From NCBI RefSeq assembly GCF_001647275.1, contig NZ_LRMM01000011.1:1-64000 (forward strand): a DNA stretch of 64,000 nt, written 5' to 3'. The notes under the pieces are model-generated. The model was not told where the DNA came from and ran no database searches. It saw only the letters and a program-made list of their open reading frames with translations. This document shows, piece after piece, positions 1 to 8,226 of the stretch. How positions within the stretch are numbered: position 1 is the first letter of the stretch; each line of letters begins with the position of its first letter. The translations under genes and the position numbers were made by a program. Source of the DNA: Rufibacter ruber. GTDB lineage: Bacteria > Bacteroidota > Bacteroidia > Cytophagales > Hymenobacteraceae.

Positions 1-32
1 GCTGTTTTTAGAAAAACAGGCCGAAAACAGGA
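1..32. repeat. Bipartite CTGTTTT palindrome, copy 1 (cut by window edge)
   Basis: The inner hairpin (CTGTTTTT, short loop, AAAAACAG) and the right outer arm (GCCGAAAACAG) are present; the left outer arm lies outside the window. It sits 14 bases beyond the stop codon of the minus-strand hrpB gene, the usual position for this family. Confidence 0.8.
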
Positions 33-46
33 CGTTCATACCTCTG

Positions 47-2592
47 CTACATGGGCCGTTTCTTGGTGCCTCTGGTGGGTGGGGCGCTGAGCGGGTCATC
101 TGGCCAGTGGTGTTTGGGGTAACGGCCCCTGAGGTCTTTGCGCACCTCAAAATAACCGGTGCTCCAGAAGCTGCGCAGGTCGCGGGTGACCTGCACGGGC
201 CGTGACGCCGGTGAAAGCAGGTGCATCAGCAGCGGTATTTTGCCGCCGCCAATGCGGGGCGTGTCCAGCAGCCCAAACACTTCCTGCAGCCTTACGGCCA
301 GCACAGGTGCCTCTACATCTGAGTAATCAACGGCAATGCGGGAGCCGCTGGGTACCTCCAGGTGCGACGGGGCCAGCCGGTCCAGCTCCTGCCGTTCTCC
401 CAGGCCAGGTGGGCCAGCAGAATCTCCTTGAAATCCAGCCGGGCCACCTGTTCCAGTGAGCGTACCCCCAGAAGGTGGGGCAGAAGCCATTCTTCCAGCG
501 AAGCCGTGAGCGTGGCGTCTGAGACGTCTGGCCATTGGTCTGGCTGCAGGTGGTGCAGAAACGCCAGCCGCTGGCGGGTGCGCAGGGCCTCCTCAGACCA
601 CGGCAGCCGGGACACTCCTTTTTCCTGCAGGGCCTGCAGCAGCGCCTGCGCCATCTGCTCCTGGTCTGGGTTGGGGAGCGGGGCTTCCTCTAAGGTCAGG
701 GCGCCCAGCCTGGTGAATTGACGGGCTATAATTCGGTCTGTGGTAGAATCCCAGCGTATTTCCTGTGCCCGTTCCAGCTGGTGGGCAAAATGTTCCAGGA
801 TTTCAACCTTGGTGATGGTGGCTGCCAGCAGTACGCGGGGCCGGTCACTGGCTTCCAGATGGGCCACGGCGTAGAATTCGGCTTCGCCGAAGAGCTCGGT
901 GGGGAGGGCCGCCCGCTGGCCGGAAACCAGCCGCACCCGGCCTGAGGCCTCTCGCTGGGCCAGCCGGTCTGGGTAAGCCAGGGCGGTGAGCAGTCCGGCG
1001 GCGTCTTCAGAAACAGGGGTGGTTTTGCCGCGCAGGCGCTGCTTTAAGTTATTGGCCTGCTCCCTGATGCGGCGCAGGGTGTTTTCATCTAGGGTGAAGC
1101 CGGGGGTTTGGGGGCGCTTGCCCTGCAGCAGCTCCAGCCGGAGCGCAATGTCTGGCAGCGGTGTGGACCAGGAGATTTGTATGGGCTTGAGCATGTCACG
1201 GTCAGACAGCAGGGCCGCCAGGGCGCAGGCGGTGCCCCCTGCTCCCAGTTCCTGCCCCCGCATCACCAGATGCCCAAACCTGGGTGACAAGCCCAGGGCA
1301 GCCAGTGCTTTGCCGTGGCCGGTGGGGTTGCCCTGGCTGTCAATGGCCTCCAGCCGAAGAAGCAGGTCCCGGGCCAGGGCCATGGCTGGTGCCGGCGGGG
1401 TGTCCAGCCACTTGAGCGAGTTCACTTCCCTGGCGCCCCAGATGGAAAGCTCCAGTGCCAGCCCCGAAAGGTCAGCCTCAGAGATCTCAGGCGCCTGCCG
1501 GTCTGGGAGGTGCAGGTGGTCTACCTGCGACCAAAGCCGGAAGCACACGCCGGGGCCTAAGCGGCCCGCGCGGCCGCGCCGCTGGTCGGCGGCGGCCTTT
1601 GACACCGGTATGGTCACCAGCGTGGTGAGGCCGGTGCGGGGCACGAATTTTGGAACCCGGGCGTAGCCGCCGTCAATCACCATCTTCACACCTTCAATGG
1701 TCAAACTGGTCTCGGCAATGCTGGTGGCCAGCACAACTTTGCGGCGGCCCCGGGGGGGCGGGGCAATGGCGGCCACCTGTTGGCTCAGGTTCAGGTCTCC
1801 GTGCAGCACGTGCAGGTCTACCTGGTCTGGCAGGCGCTCCTCCAGCTGCGCGGCCACGCGCCTGATCTCGCCCATTCCGGGGAGAAAAACCAGCGCATCA
1901 CCGTCTGGAACCTGTGCCAGGGCTTGCCTGATGGCTTTGGGCACCAGGTTGAGCAGCCGTTCTAGCGGTTTGGTGCCGGCGGCGGCTACCTCCGCCTGTG
2001 ACAGGTAATGCGTCTCTACAGGGTATTGGCGGCCTTCGCTCCTGATCACCGGCGCCTCCAGCCAGTTGCCTACCTGGGTGGCGTCTAACGTGGCACTCAT
2101 CACCAACAATCTGAGGTCTGGGCGCAGCACCGCCTGGGCATCTAAGGCCAAAGCCAACCCCATGTCGGCCTGTAAACTGCGTTCATGGAACTCGTCAAAG
2201 ATGATGGCGGCAATACCTTCCAGGGCGGGATCTGACTGGAGCAGGCGGGTGAGAATGCCTTCTGTGACCACCTCAATTTTGGTCTTGGGAGAGGCCACGT
2301 GTTCCATCCTGATCCAGTAGCCCACGGTTTGGCCCACTTCCTCACCCAGCAGGTCAGACATGCGCTGGGCGGCGGCGCGGGCGGCCAGCCGGCGGGGTTC
2401 CAGCAGAATGATCTTGCCGTCTTTCCGCCACGCGGTCTCCAGCAGGGCCAGGGGCACCAGGGTGGTTTTACCGGCGCCGGGCGGTGCTTCCAGCACTACG
2501 CGGGCATCTGTGGCAAGGGCCGAAAGCAGGCGGGGGAGCGCCTCTTTCACGGGTAAGTCAGGGAGCAAGTCTAAGGAAGTCACGTGTGCCAT
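47..2592 (-). CDS. hrpB: ATP-dependent helicase HrpB, copy 1, with an apparent 1-base deletion
   Basis: DEAH-family helicase related to HrpA/HrpB; substrate in this phylum unknown. Visible motifs: Walker A APPGAGKTT at residues 36-44, LEPRRLAAR, DEFH at about 133-136, SATL, then the C-terminal helicase motifs SIAETSLTIEGV and QRRGRAGR, followed by the HrpB-specific C-terminal region. The first frame runs from 2592 to 313, but family-like sequence leaves it near position 395. It resumes in the next frame with RQELDRLAPSHLEVPSG and continues to a stop at 47-49. One base appears missing (for example AAA read as AA on the minus strand). With it restored, the product would be close to 850 residues, normal for HrpB. 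A second, separate HrpB lies at 25029-27467. No operon partner is seen. Either a sequencing error or a recently broken gene; family assignment is secure. Confidence 0.9.
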
Positions 2593-2669
2593 CTACCGGC
2601 AAAGTTCTGAAATTTTTACCGGACCGCTTAATCTGTTTCTTGGCAGCTGGAGGAGATGTTTGCTGCTTT

Positions 2670-2709
2670 CTGTTTTGGGGCTGTTTTCAGAAAAACAGGT
2701 CCAAAACGG
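2670..2709. repeat. Bipartite CTGTTTT palindrome, copy 2
   Basis: Arms CTGTTTTGGGGCTGTTTT and AAAACAGGTCCAAAACGG around a short loop. It lies about 80 bases upstream of the hrpB copy 1 start, one of the few copies at a 5' side. Confidence 0.8.
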
Positions 2710-2773
2710 GAGTCTAACGTTCTAAGGGTAAAAGGTCAATGGGTACCCACCTGGAATATTTGGTGAAACCTAC

Positions 2774-2995
2774 TTGCCCGCTCAACGATTGGCCAAACGG
2801 GAGTTAGAGGCAGCGGCGAAACACATAAAGGGAGGTGCTTCCCTCTGCCGTTTAACCAAAGCAGACTTTCTCCTGTCTCTTTTATGAAAAGTGATTCGTG
2901 TACTGGATGGGGCAATGCCTGTTCTCCTGTGGAAACACCCCTCTTTATGAGCTACGCTCGCTGCCTCAAACTCTCGTTTGGGTAATGCTCAAGGG
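2774..2995. repeat. Long imperfect inverted repeat, MITE-like
   Basis: The left arm (2774-2836) and right arm (2936-2995) are reverse complements over about 60 bases with scattered mismatches. Shared blocks include CCAAACG.GAGTT, GAGGCAGCG and CATAAAG.G. About 100 bases separate them and contain no gene. The structure fits a small non-autonomous transposon or a large hairpin. No transposase is nearby and no target duplication was identified. Confidence 0.55.
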
Positions 2996-3067
2996 GAGAA
3001 TCTGCATGTAGGTAAGCGGTTCTTTAGAAGTAACTGTCTACCCCTTTGATGTGAAAGGATGTTCTAA

Positions 3068-3382
3068 GAGCTTGTTTAAATCTGTCTTACGGGTATCAAG
3101 AGAATCTGACTTAACTTTTTTCTCGCACCATAGCGCTGTTATGCTGCTCAAAAAACGCTATAGAAGAACCGTTCGCTCCCCTTTTTCGCTTCCAAAATCA
3201 AAATTTGGTGGTGGTCTACAATGTATGATGGAATGGAGAAGATGGGATTTTGCCGCACCTACAGAAAATAAACTACCTCCACGTTGAAATAGCGCAGGCT
3301 TTTAGAAGGATTTGCTGATTGGCTTGCGTTCTCGGGGAGCCATCATACATTGTAGACCACAGCCCAAAATTTAAACAAGCTC
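3068..3382. mobile_element. MITE family A, copy 1, interrupted by MITE B
   Basis: Ends are GAGCTTGTTTAAA and its inverse TTTAAACAAGCTC, flanked on both sides by TAA (3065-3067 and 3383-3385). That fits a 3-bp TNA target duplication as made by some IS5-group transposases. The interior shares long blocks with the copies at 14652-14812 and 39029-39188, for example GCTGCTCAAAAA and AGAACC.TTCGC. Without the inserted element the copy would be about 150 bp. No coding capacity, so mobilisation would need a transposase elsewhere. Confidence 0.8.
3199..3372. mobile_element. MITE family B inserted into MITE A, with 8-bp target duplication
   Basis: The element itself is 3207-3364 (158 bp). It starts GGTGGTGGTCTACAATGTAT and ends with the inverse, giving 25-bp terminal inverted repeats with two mismatches. 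It is flanked by the direct repeat CAAAATTT at 3199-3206 and 3365-3372, so insertion into MITE A with an 8-bp duplication is directly readable. No protein of its own; no second copy found in the window. Confidence 0.85.
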
Positions 3383-3473
3383 TAACAGATTCCATATATC
3401 TAGCTTGCCCAGAAGCAGCGCTCTTGATGATGAAAGAAGGGAAAGATGGGGGGCAAGAGAGGTTCCCAGTCTT

Positions 3474-4304
3474 CTACATTGCCACAAACGACGGATTCAG
3501 CAGGTTGGGCTTGTTGTACACGAGTTCCTGCTGCAGGTTTGGTTGATAGATGCTGCGGTTGAGGGCGTTTAAAAGGGCATGGCTGGCAGCGGTGTCCCAT
3601 TCCATGGTGGGCGCAAAGCGGGGGTAGAGGTCGGCTTTGCCTTCGGCCAGGAGCAGGAACTTGAGGGAGCTGCCCATGGAGGTGAGGTGTGGGTGGGGGA
3701 ACTGGGCAATGAAATCCTGGGTCTCATGCGTTTGGTGGGTGCGGGAGGCAATGAGGCGCACCCCGCTTTTCTGCCGGAGCGTTTCCAGGCTGTTTTTCTC
3801 AAAACAGGGCAAAAGTAGCTCCTTCCCGGCGGGCGATTCTTTGAAGACACCGGTTTCTTTGGCGCCCCAGTACAAGGTGTTCAGGCAGGGGGCGTAGACA
3901 ACGCCGGCCACGGCAACGGTTTTGTGCAGGAGGGCAATGTTTACGGTAAACTCGCCGTTGCGTTTGATGAACTCTTTGGTGCCGTCTAGCGGGTCAACAA
4001 GCCAGAACCAGTCCCAGGCGGCCCTTTGGGGGAAGGGAATTTCTTTTCCTTCCTCAGAGAGAATGGGCAGGTGGGTGGCTGCCAGCGCGTGGGAGATGAT
4101 CTGGTGCGCCGCCTGGTCAGCCTTGGTCAGCGGCGATTGGTCTGCTTTTGCCTCTATCCCGAAGTCTTCCTGGTGGTAAATCTCCAAAATAGCCTTACCG
4201 GCGTCAAGCGCGGCCTGCCGGGCAACCGCGAGCCAGTGGTGCAGGTGTGGGTGGGGCACGGCGGCAGAAGGATTAGCGGAGGGGGAAGCGGCGGCTGGGT
4301 TCAT
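3474..4304 (-). CDS. cysQ: 3'(2'),5'-bisphosphate nucleotidase CysQ
   Basis: Inositol-monophosphatase-fold phosphatase that hydrolyses 3'-phosphoadenosine 5'-phosphate (PAP), the by-product of PAPS-dependent sulfation, to AMP. Metal-site motifs are intact: SEEG at about 83-86, WLVDPLDGTKEF at about 101-112 and EWDTAASHA at about 235-243. 276 residues, slightly long because of an Ala/Pro-rich N-terminus. The start ATG overlaps the cysC stop by four bases (ATGA), indicating translational coupling. Oddity: bases 3780-3815 match the interspersed CTGTTTT palindrome, so a short peptide around LLPCFEKNSLET is encoded by a repeat. Neighbours cysC and a sulfotransferase support the CysQ role over a general inositol phosphatase. 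Confidence 0.93.
   Translation of the reverse strand: MNPAAASPSANPSAAVPHPHLHHWLAVARQAALDAGKAILEIYHQEDFGIEAKADQSPLTKADQAAHQIISHALAATHLPILSEEGKEIPFPQRAAWDWFWLVDPLDGTKEFIKRNGEFTVNIALLHKTVAVAGVVYAPCLNTLYWGAKETGVFKESPAGKELLLPCFEKNSLETLRQKSGVRLIASRTHQTHETQDFIAQFPHPHLTSMGSSLKFLLLAEGKADLYPRFAPTMEWDTAASHALLNALNRSIYQPNLQQELVYNKPNLLNPSFVAM
3780..3815. repeat. Bipartite CTGTTTT palindrome, copy 3, inside cysQ
   Basis: Reads CGTTTCCAGGCTGTTTTTCT followed by CAAAACAGGGCAAAAG. The inner hairpin is almost identical to copy 22 at 42261-42303; the right outer arm is decayed. It lies wholly within the cysQ reading frame without breaking it. Confidence 0.7.
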
Positions 4305-4921
4305 AGGCCAAAGGTAGCGCCAACTTTCTCTTTCGCCAGCACCCGCGGCTCCACAAACTGGATGAGCTGCAGCAGGGATTCGTCAATAGATTCTTCGCTG
4401 GTTCTTACTTCCAGGTCTGGGAGCAGGGGCGCTTCATACGGCGCGCTGATGCCGGTAAACTCCGGAATGAGGCCCTTACGGGCTTTGGCGTACAGGCCTT
4501 TGGTGTCACGTTTCTCGCATTCGGCCAGCGGGCAGTTCACAAACACCTCTATGAACCGGTTTTCGCCCACAATCTGCCTGACCAGCTCCCGCTCCTCTGC
4601 GTAGGGGGAGATAAACGCCGAAACCACCACCAAACCGGCATCCAGCATGAGTTTAGCCACTTCGGCCACCCGCCGTATGTTTTCTTTGCGGTCCTGGGGG
4701 GAGAAGCTCAGGTCCCGGTTCAGGCCGTTCCGGAGGTTGTCCCCGTCCAGCAGGAACACCTTGTGCCCGCGGTGAAACAGGTAGTGCTCCAGCCGAAGCG
4801 CCAGCGTACTTTTACCGAAACCCGAGAGGCCGGTGAACCACACCAGCTGCGGCTCCTGCTGCAGCTGCACTTTGCGCTGCGCGTTGCTGATCTTAGACTG
4901 GAACGGGAAAATATGCTTCAT
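4301..4921 (-). CDS. cysC: Adenylyl-sulfate kinase (APS kinase) CysC
   Basis: Phosphorylates adenosine 5'-phosphosulfate to PAPS, the universal sulfuryl donor. The P-loop GLSGFGKST lies at about residues 31-39 (the usual Ser before the second Gly is Phe), followed by LDGDNLRNGLN, ENIRRVAEVA, the FISPYAEER segment and the family signature KGLYAKARKG. I chose the ATG at 4921 (206 residues, typical length); the frame extends to a TTG at 4948 but without a better start signal. The stop overlaps the cysQ start. ATP sulfurylase genes (cysD/cysN) are not in this window. Confidence 0.93.
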   Translation of the reverse strand: MKHIFPFQSKISNAQRKVQLQQEPQLVWFTGLSGFGKSTLALRLEHYLFHRGHKVFLLDGDNLRNGLNRDLSFSPQDRKENIRRVAEVAKLMLDAGLVVVSAFISPYAEERELVRQIVGENRFIEVFVNCPLAECEKRDTKGLYAKARKGLIPEFTGISAPYEAPLLPDLEVRTSEESIDESLLQLIQFVEPRVLAKEKVGATFGL

Positions 4922-5053
4922 AGACCGCGGTAGGTTTTGGGATGTCAAGCCTTTTACGCCTAAACCATAGAAAGTGGTTGGCGGGAGCGGGTGATAACCT
5001 TTGGCCCCTGGTTTCCGTCAGGAGAACTTTCTTACCAACCCAAACCTAGACAC

Positions 5054-5953
5054 ATGCACCTACTGCAAGGCGGCGCCCCCAAGTGCGGGAACTTCTGGCT
5101 GTACCAGATCATTCAGGAGATCATGGCCCGGTCTGGCCAACCCCACCGGAGTTTTATTCAGCGCCACCCTATTTATGAACTGGCCAAAACCTGGGACCTG
5201 AACTACCCCAGCCAGGCCAGCATTGACGTGCTGGAGATCACAGACCTGCAAGACAGTTACCGCATCAGCAGTATTTTCAGAATGCCCGTTGAGGATCTGC
5301 CACAGTACATTTCCCAAAGCAGCCACGTCTGGACCCACTCGCCGGTCTGTAAGCGCAGCGGCGAGGTGTTTGACCAGTTTGACAAGAAGGTGTACATCAT
5401 CCGGGACCCCCGGGACCGGGCTGTCTCGGCGGCCAAATACTACTGTTCTGAGTACATGCTCAAGTATTACCCGCAGCCCATCAAAGACCCCAAGGTGTAC
5501 CTGGAGACGCATTTTGAGAACCTCATGCGGGAGTGGGTGTGGCACGTGTTTGACCACCTGCGGTTGAGCCGACAGCACCAGATGCACATCACGCTGTATG
5601 AGGCGTTTCTGCTGGACTTTCAGGCGGAGCTGAGCCGGTTGCTGGATTATCTGGGGGTGCAGCTACCGCCAAGGCAGCGGGAGGAGATGCAGGAGGCCAT
5701 GAGTTTTGCCACGCTGCAGCGCCAGAACCCCAAGCACCTGAAAAAAGGGCAAGCAGGGTATTGGATGGAGCAGCTCACCGAGGAGCAAATCCAAAAAGCC
5801 GACGCCATTGCCGGACCGTTGATCCGGTTTCTGGGCTACCCCACCGGGAAAGGCCAGGAGATGACGTATGCCACCGGTTTCCCGCACCAGGACTTTGAGC
5901 AGCTGAAGCAGGAAATCCTGCAATCTCAGGCGCAGCTGTATTCTGCGGGGTAG
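5054..5953 (+). CDS. PAPS-dependent sulfotransferase family protein
   Basis: Transfers sulfate from PAPS to an unknown acceptor. The 5'-phosphosulfate loop is seen as GGAPKCGNFWLYQI at the very N-terminus (canonical form has KTGTTW), and the 3'-phosphate site as YIIRDPRDRAVSA at about residues 114-126. Later W/H-rich helices and a C-terminal KKGQAGYW segment also fit the family. 299 residues from the ATG at 5054; the frame continues to a GTG at 4991, so a start 21 codons earlier is possible. Divergent from cysC-cysQ, whose products make PAPS and remove PAP, so the three genes form a coherent sulfation module. Acceptor (glycan, lipid or small molecule) not predictable. Confidence 0.82.
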   Translation: MHLLQGGAPKCGNFWLYQIIQEIMARSGQPHRSFIQRHPIYELAKTWDLNYPSQASIDVLEITDLQDSYRISSIFRMPVEDLPQYISQSSHVWTHSPVCKRSGEVFDQFDKKVYIIRDPRDRAVSAAKYYCSEYMLKYYPQPIKDPKVYLETHFENLMREWVWHVFDHLRLSRQHQMHITLYEAFLLDFQAELSRLLDYLGVQLPPRQREEMQEAMSFATLQRQNPKHLKKGQAGYWMEQLTEEQIQKADAIAGPLIRFLGYPTGKGQEMTYATGFPHQDFEQLKQEILQSQAQLYSAG

Positions 5954-5960
5954 GTGGTTT

Positions 5961-5999
5961 CTGTTTTCGGCCTGCTTTCAGAAAAACAGGCGAAAACAG
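5961..5999. repeat. Bipartite CTGTTTT palindrome, copy 4
   Basis: CTGTTTTCGGCCTGCTTT, short loop, AAAACAGGCGAAAACAG. Begins eight bases after the sulfotransferase stop codon. Confidence 0.8.
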
Positions 6000-6079
6000 A
6001 ATGTAAGGAAGTCCCTGTGTCGCATTATTATGGCAGGGCAGGGCGCAAGCGTGCGCTTGTGCTTTTAAGAAACGAGCTT

Positions 6080-6118
6080 CTGTTTCCGGGCTGTTTTTGC
6101 GAAAGTAGCCCTAAAACG
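6080..6118. repeat. Bipartite CTGTTTT palindrome, copy 5 (decayed)
   Basis: CTGTTTCCGGGCTGTTTTTG with the partner arm GAAAGTAGCCCTAAAACGG. Second copy in the same intergenic gap as copy 4, about 80 bases further on. Confidence 0.7.
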
Positions 6119-6201
6119 GAGCCTGCGCCAGGTCAAGGCCAGGCACGATGCATGGTGATAGAAAGAGGGAAAACAGTAAGCCGGTTGGGGAAAGGTGTTT
6201 C

Positions 6202-6465
6202 TTATAAGACCTCTGCTGCCCTCACAATCCCAATGACCCCTACCAAGATCCAGAAAATATTTAGCAGGGTGTAGGCCCGGTCTTTTTTCAGCACCGAACA
6301 CCAAGAGAGCAGGAGCGCGTCTAAGGTGTTAAAGATCCAGACAAATAGAAAAGGGCTGGAGGGCCCCAGCCAGCTAACCAGGGTAAAACTGATGATGCGC
6401 ATGCTCACGCCCACCATTTCAAGGGTCTTCAGGTGTTGAAGGATAAATTGGTTGATCGCTTTCAT
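6202..6465 (-). CDS. Small membrane protein of unknown function
   Basis: 87 residues with hydrophobic segments at about 22-35, 38-55 and 68-83, joined by short charged loops, so an inner-membrane protein with two or three helices. The start ATG is followed by KAINQFILQHLKTLEMVG. No motif or function recognised. It stands alone between the sulfotransferase and the DinB-like gene. Its composition and hydrophobic periodicity suggest a real gene, but homologues could not be checked. Confidence 0.5.
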   Translation of the reverse strand: MKAINQFILQHLKTLEMVGVSMRIISFTLVSWLGPSSPFLFVWIFNTLDALLLSWCSVLKKDRAYTLLNIFWILVGVIGIVRAAEVL

Positions 6466-6544
6466 TTCGGCCCAAAAGTACCCAAAGCCCCGGGGTTTGA
6501 GAAATGGTGTGCGCTGGAATAGGAGAACGAGGTTGAAACAAGGG

Positions 6545-7018
6545 TTACCACACCCCTAACTGCCTGCCTACGGTTTTCAGCTGGCCAATGTGGTAGCCGG
6601 TGTGGTGCAGGGTGGTCATGGCGGCCCAGGAGAGGGTTTTGCCGTTGGGGTGAACCTGAAACAAATCTACGGCCGGGTTCTGCACCAGCCGGATCATCTC
6701 TTCCTGGTCCTGCTCAAAGGCGTCAATGGCAGTGTTCCATTCCTGGTCAGTGGCGGGTTGGTGGTTTTCAGGCCAATGGGCGTCTGGCCACACATCAACG
6801 TCACCGGTAGGGTTTTTCATGAACTGGAGCAGCGTGGCGTGGCGCGCGTGCAGGTGGCCTAACAGAATCCAGGCCGAAAAATGCAGACCCGGCAGCATTA
6901 CCCCGGCGCGGTCATAGTGGAATTCCCGGAGTAAAATCACATTTGGGGCGAAGCCGCCTCTCAGAAGTTCTACCAGTTGCTCCCGCAGGAGCTGGTCCAC
7001 GTGTTGTTCTGCCTTCAT
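6545..7018 (-). CDS. DinB/YfiT-like four-helix protein
   Basis: 157-residue protein of the DinB fold, a four-helix bundle that usually binds one metal ion through three histidines. Candidate ligands are in HLHARHATLLQF (about 54-65) and HHTGYHIGQLKT near the C-terminus (about 137-148); the latter is the usual second half of the site. Members include bacillithiol- or mycothiol-dependent transferases and damage-inducible proteins; specific substrate unknown. Monocistronic here. Confidence 0.8.
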   Translation of the reverse strand: MKAEQHVDQLLREQLVELLRGGFAPNVILLREFHYDRAGVMLPGLHFSAWILLGHLHARHATLLQFMKNPTGDVDVWPDAHWPENHQPATDQEWNTAIDAFEQDQEEMIRLVQNPAVDLFQVHPNGKTLSWAAMTTLHHTGYHIGQLKTVGRQLGVW

Positions 7019-7126
7019 AGGGGGACTAGGTTCAACGTTTCATCACGGTCTTGAAACGGCGCCCCCGCGTTTTGGTTGGCGTTTCTGAACACCTGGAGAA
7101 GGGAACGGGTGGCCCAAAGCGGGCGT

Positions 7127-7165
7127 CTGTTTTTGGCTTAGTTTCTGAAAAACAGGTCTAAAACG
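7127..7165. repeat. Bipartite CTGTTTT palindrome, copy 6
   Basis: CTGTTTTTGGCTTAGTTTCT paired with GAAAAACAGGTCTAAAACG. In the gap between the divergent DinB-like and DUF3078 genes. Confidence 0.75.
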
Positions 7166-7244
7166 CAAAGCGGAGGGTTGCCTTAGCGGCGGAGTTTTTG
7201 CCTGTGAAACCGTATTTTAATTCTAATGTCTCTACCTTCGCGGT

Positions 7245-7289
7245 AGAACCAGCCCGGTTAAAGGCGCTGGGGCTGTCTGGGCTGGTTCT
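7245..7289 (+). promoter_or_regulatory. Inverted repeat in the leader of the DUF3078 gene
   Basis: AGAACCAGCCC at 7245-7255 pairs perfectly with GGGCTGGTTCT at 7279-7289, 22 bases before the start codon. It could form a leader hairpin or be a protein-binding site. No ligand-binding riboswitch class recognised. Confidence 0.4.
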
Positions 7290-7310
7290 AAAAACTAATT
7301 CTCTTTCAGG

Positions 7311-8195
7311 ATGGGTAAACGAGTACTGCTGCTTTCCTTTTTTCTGTTCTCCTTTGTTTCATTGCAGGCACAAACGGTGGCTGACACCACCTGGCGCCGC
7401 TCCCTTTCTACAGGGCTCAACCTGAACCAGGCGGCGTTCAGTGACAACTGGAAGGCGGGTGGGGTCAGTTCAATTGCGTTGAACACCTTTTTTAACGGTA
7501 GGGCCAACTACAAATGGGAGCGGGTGTCTTGGGACAACACCCTGCAGCTGCAGTATGGCCTGCTCAAAAACAAAGGCGAGGGCATGCGCAAAAGCCTGGA
7601 CCGCCTCTACCTGGACACCAAATACGGCGTGGGGTTCTCCAATGACTGGAACGTCTTTGCCTCGGCTAACTTCTTGTCTCAGTTCACCAAGGGCTACGAG
7701 TATGATATTGATGATGCCGGCAATGATAAGCTGATTTCTAATTTCCTTTCTCCCGGTTACCTGACGTTCGCCCTGGGGGCAGAATACAAACCCACACCAA
7801 ACTTCTCTTTACGGTTGAGCCCCTTTGCGCCCAGGTTTACGTTTCTGGTAGATGAGAACGTGGGGGAGAACGAGCGGTACGGCGTGCCACCCGGTGATAA
7901 AGTGCGCACTGAGATCCTCTCAGGCCTGGTGCAGGTAGACTACCAGAAAGACTTCGCCGCTAACCTGAACCTGAAGCTGAGTTACATCTCCAACCTCAAC
8001 TACAAGCGCATTTCCTTTGATAAAGTTGACCACAGGGTTAACGCAGTCCTTACGGCCAAGATCACCCGCTACATCAATGTCAACCTGATGGGCAATGTGG
8101 TCTATGACCGCGACCAGGACCATTCTGTGCAGTACAGTCAGTCGCTGGGCCTGGGGGTGATGTACAGTTTAGAAGGGATTTCCACCGGGCAGTAG
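7311..8195 (+). CDS. DUF3078 family outer-membrane beta-barrel protein
   Basis: 294 residues. A Sec signal peptide is clear (MGKRVLLLSFFLFSFVSLQA, cleavage near AQT). The rest is alternating hydrophobic/polar beta-strand sequence with many aromatic girdle residues. The segment W..SLSTGLNLNQAAFSDNW.AGG and the end pattern LGLGVMYSLEG match the Bacteroidota DUF3078 family. Probably an outer-membrane barrel of unknown cargo. Converges with the oxygenase gene; only about 30 bases separate the two stops. Confidence 0.85.
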   Translation: MGKRVLLLSFFLFSFVSLQAQTVADTTWRRSLSTGLNLNQAAFSDNWKAGGVSSIALNTFFNGRANYKWERVSWDNTLQLQYGLLKNKGEGMRKSLDRLYLDTKYGVGFSNDWNVFASANFLSQFTKGYEYDIDDAGNDKLISNFLSPGYLTFALGAEYKPTPNFSLRLSPFAPRFTFLVDENVGENERYGVPPGDKVRTEILSGLVQVDYQKDFAANLNLKLSYISNLNYKRISFDKVDHRVNAVLTAKITRYINVNLMGNVVYDRDQDHSVQYSQSLGLGVMYSLEGISTGQ

Positions 8196-8226
8196 CCTGT
8201 GCTTGCTTCTTAGGGGTCAAAACAGG

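Larger units (their letters stand above)
2593..3473. other. Gene-free stretch filled with small repeats
   Basis: No convincing gene is seen on either strand. The stretch holds a CTGTTTT palindrome, a long imperfect inverted repeat, and a MITE interrupted by another MITE, each listed separately. Short open frames here run across the repeats and look like no known protein. Confidence 0.7.

Noticed and set aside
3051-3546. Open frames of 66-78 codons within the MITE region
   Set aside because: They read through both nested MITEs and change at their borders; no transposase motif is present.
4922-5053. Longer starts for cysC (TTG at 4948) and the sulfotransferase (GTG at 4991)
   Set aside because: The ATG starts at 4921 and 5054 give family-typical lengths and domain starts. 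The GTG remains possible for the sulfotransferase.
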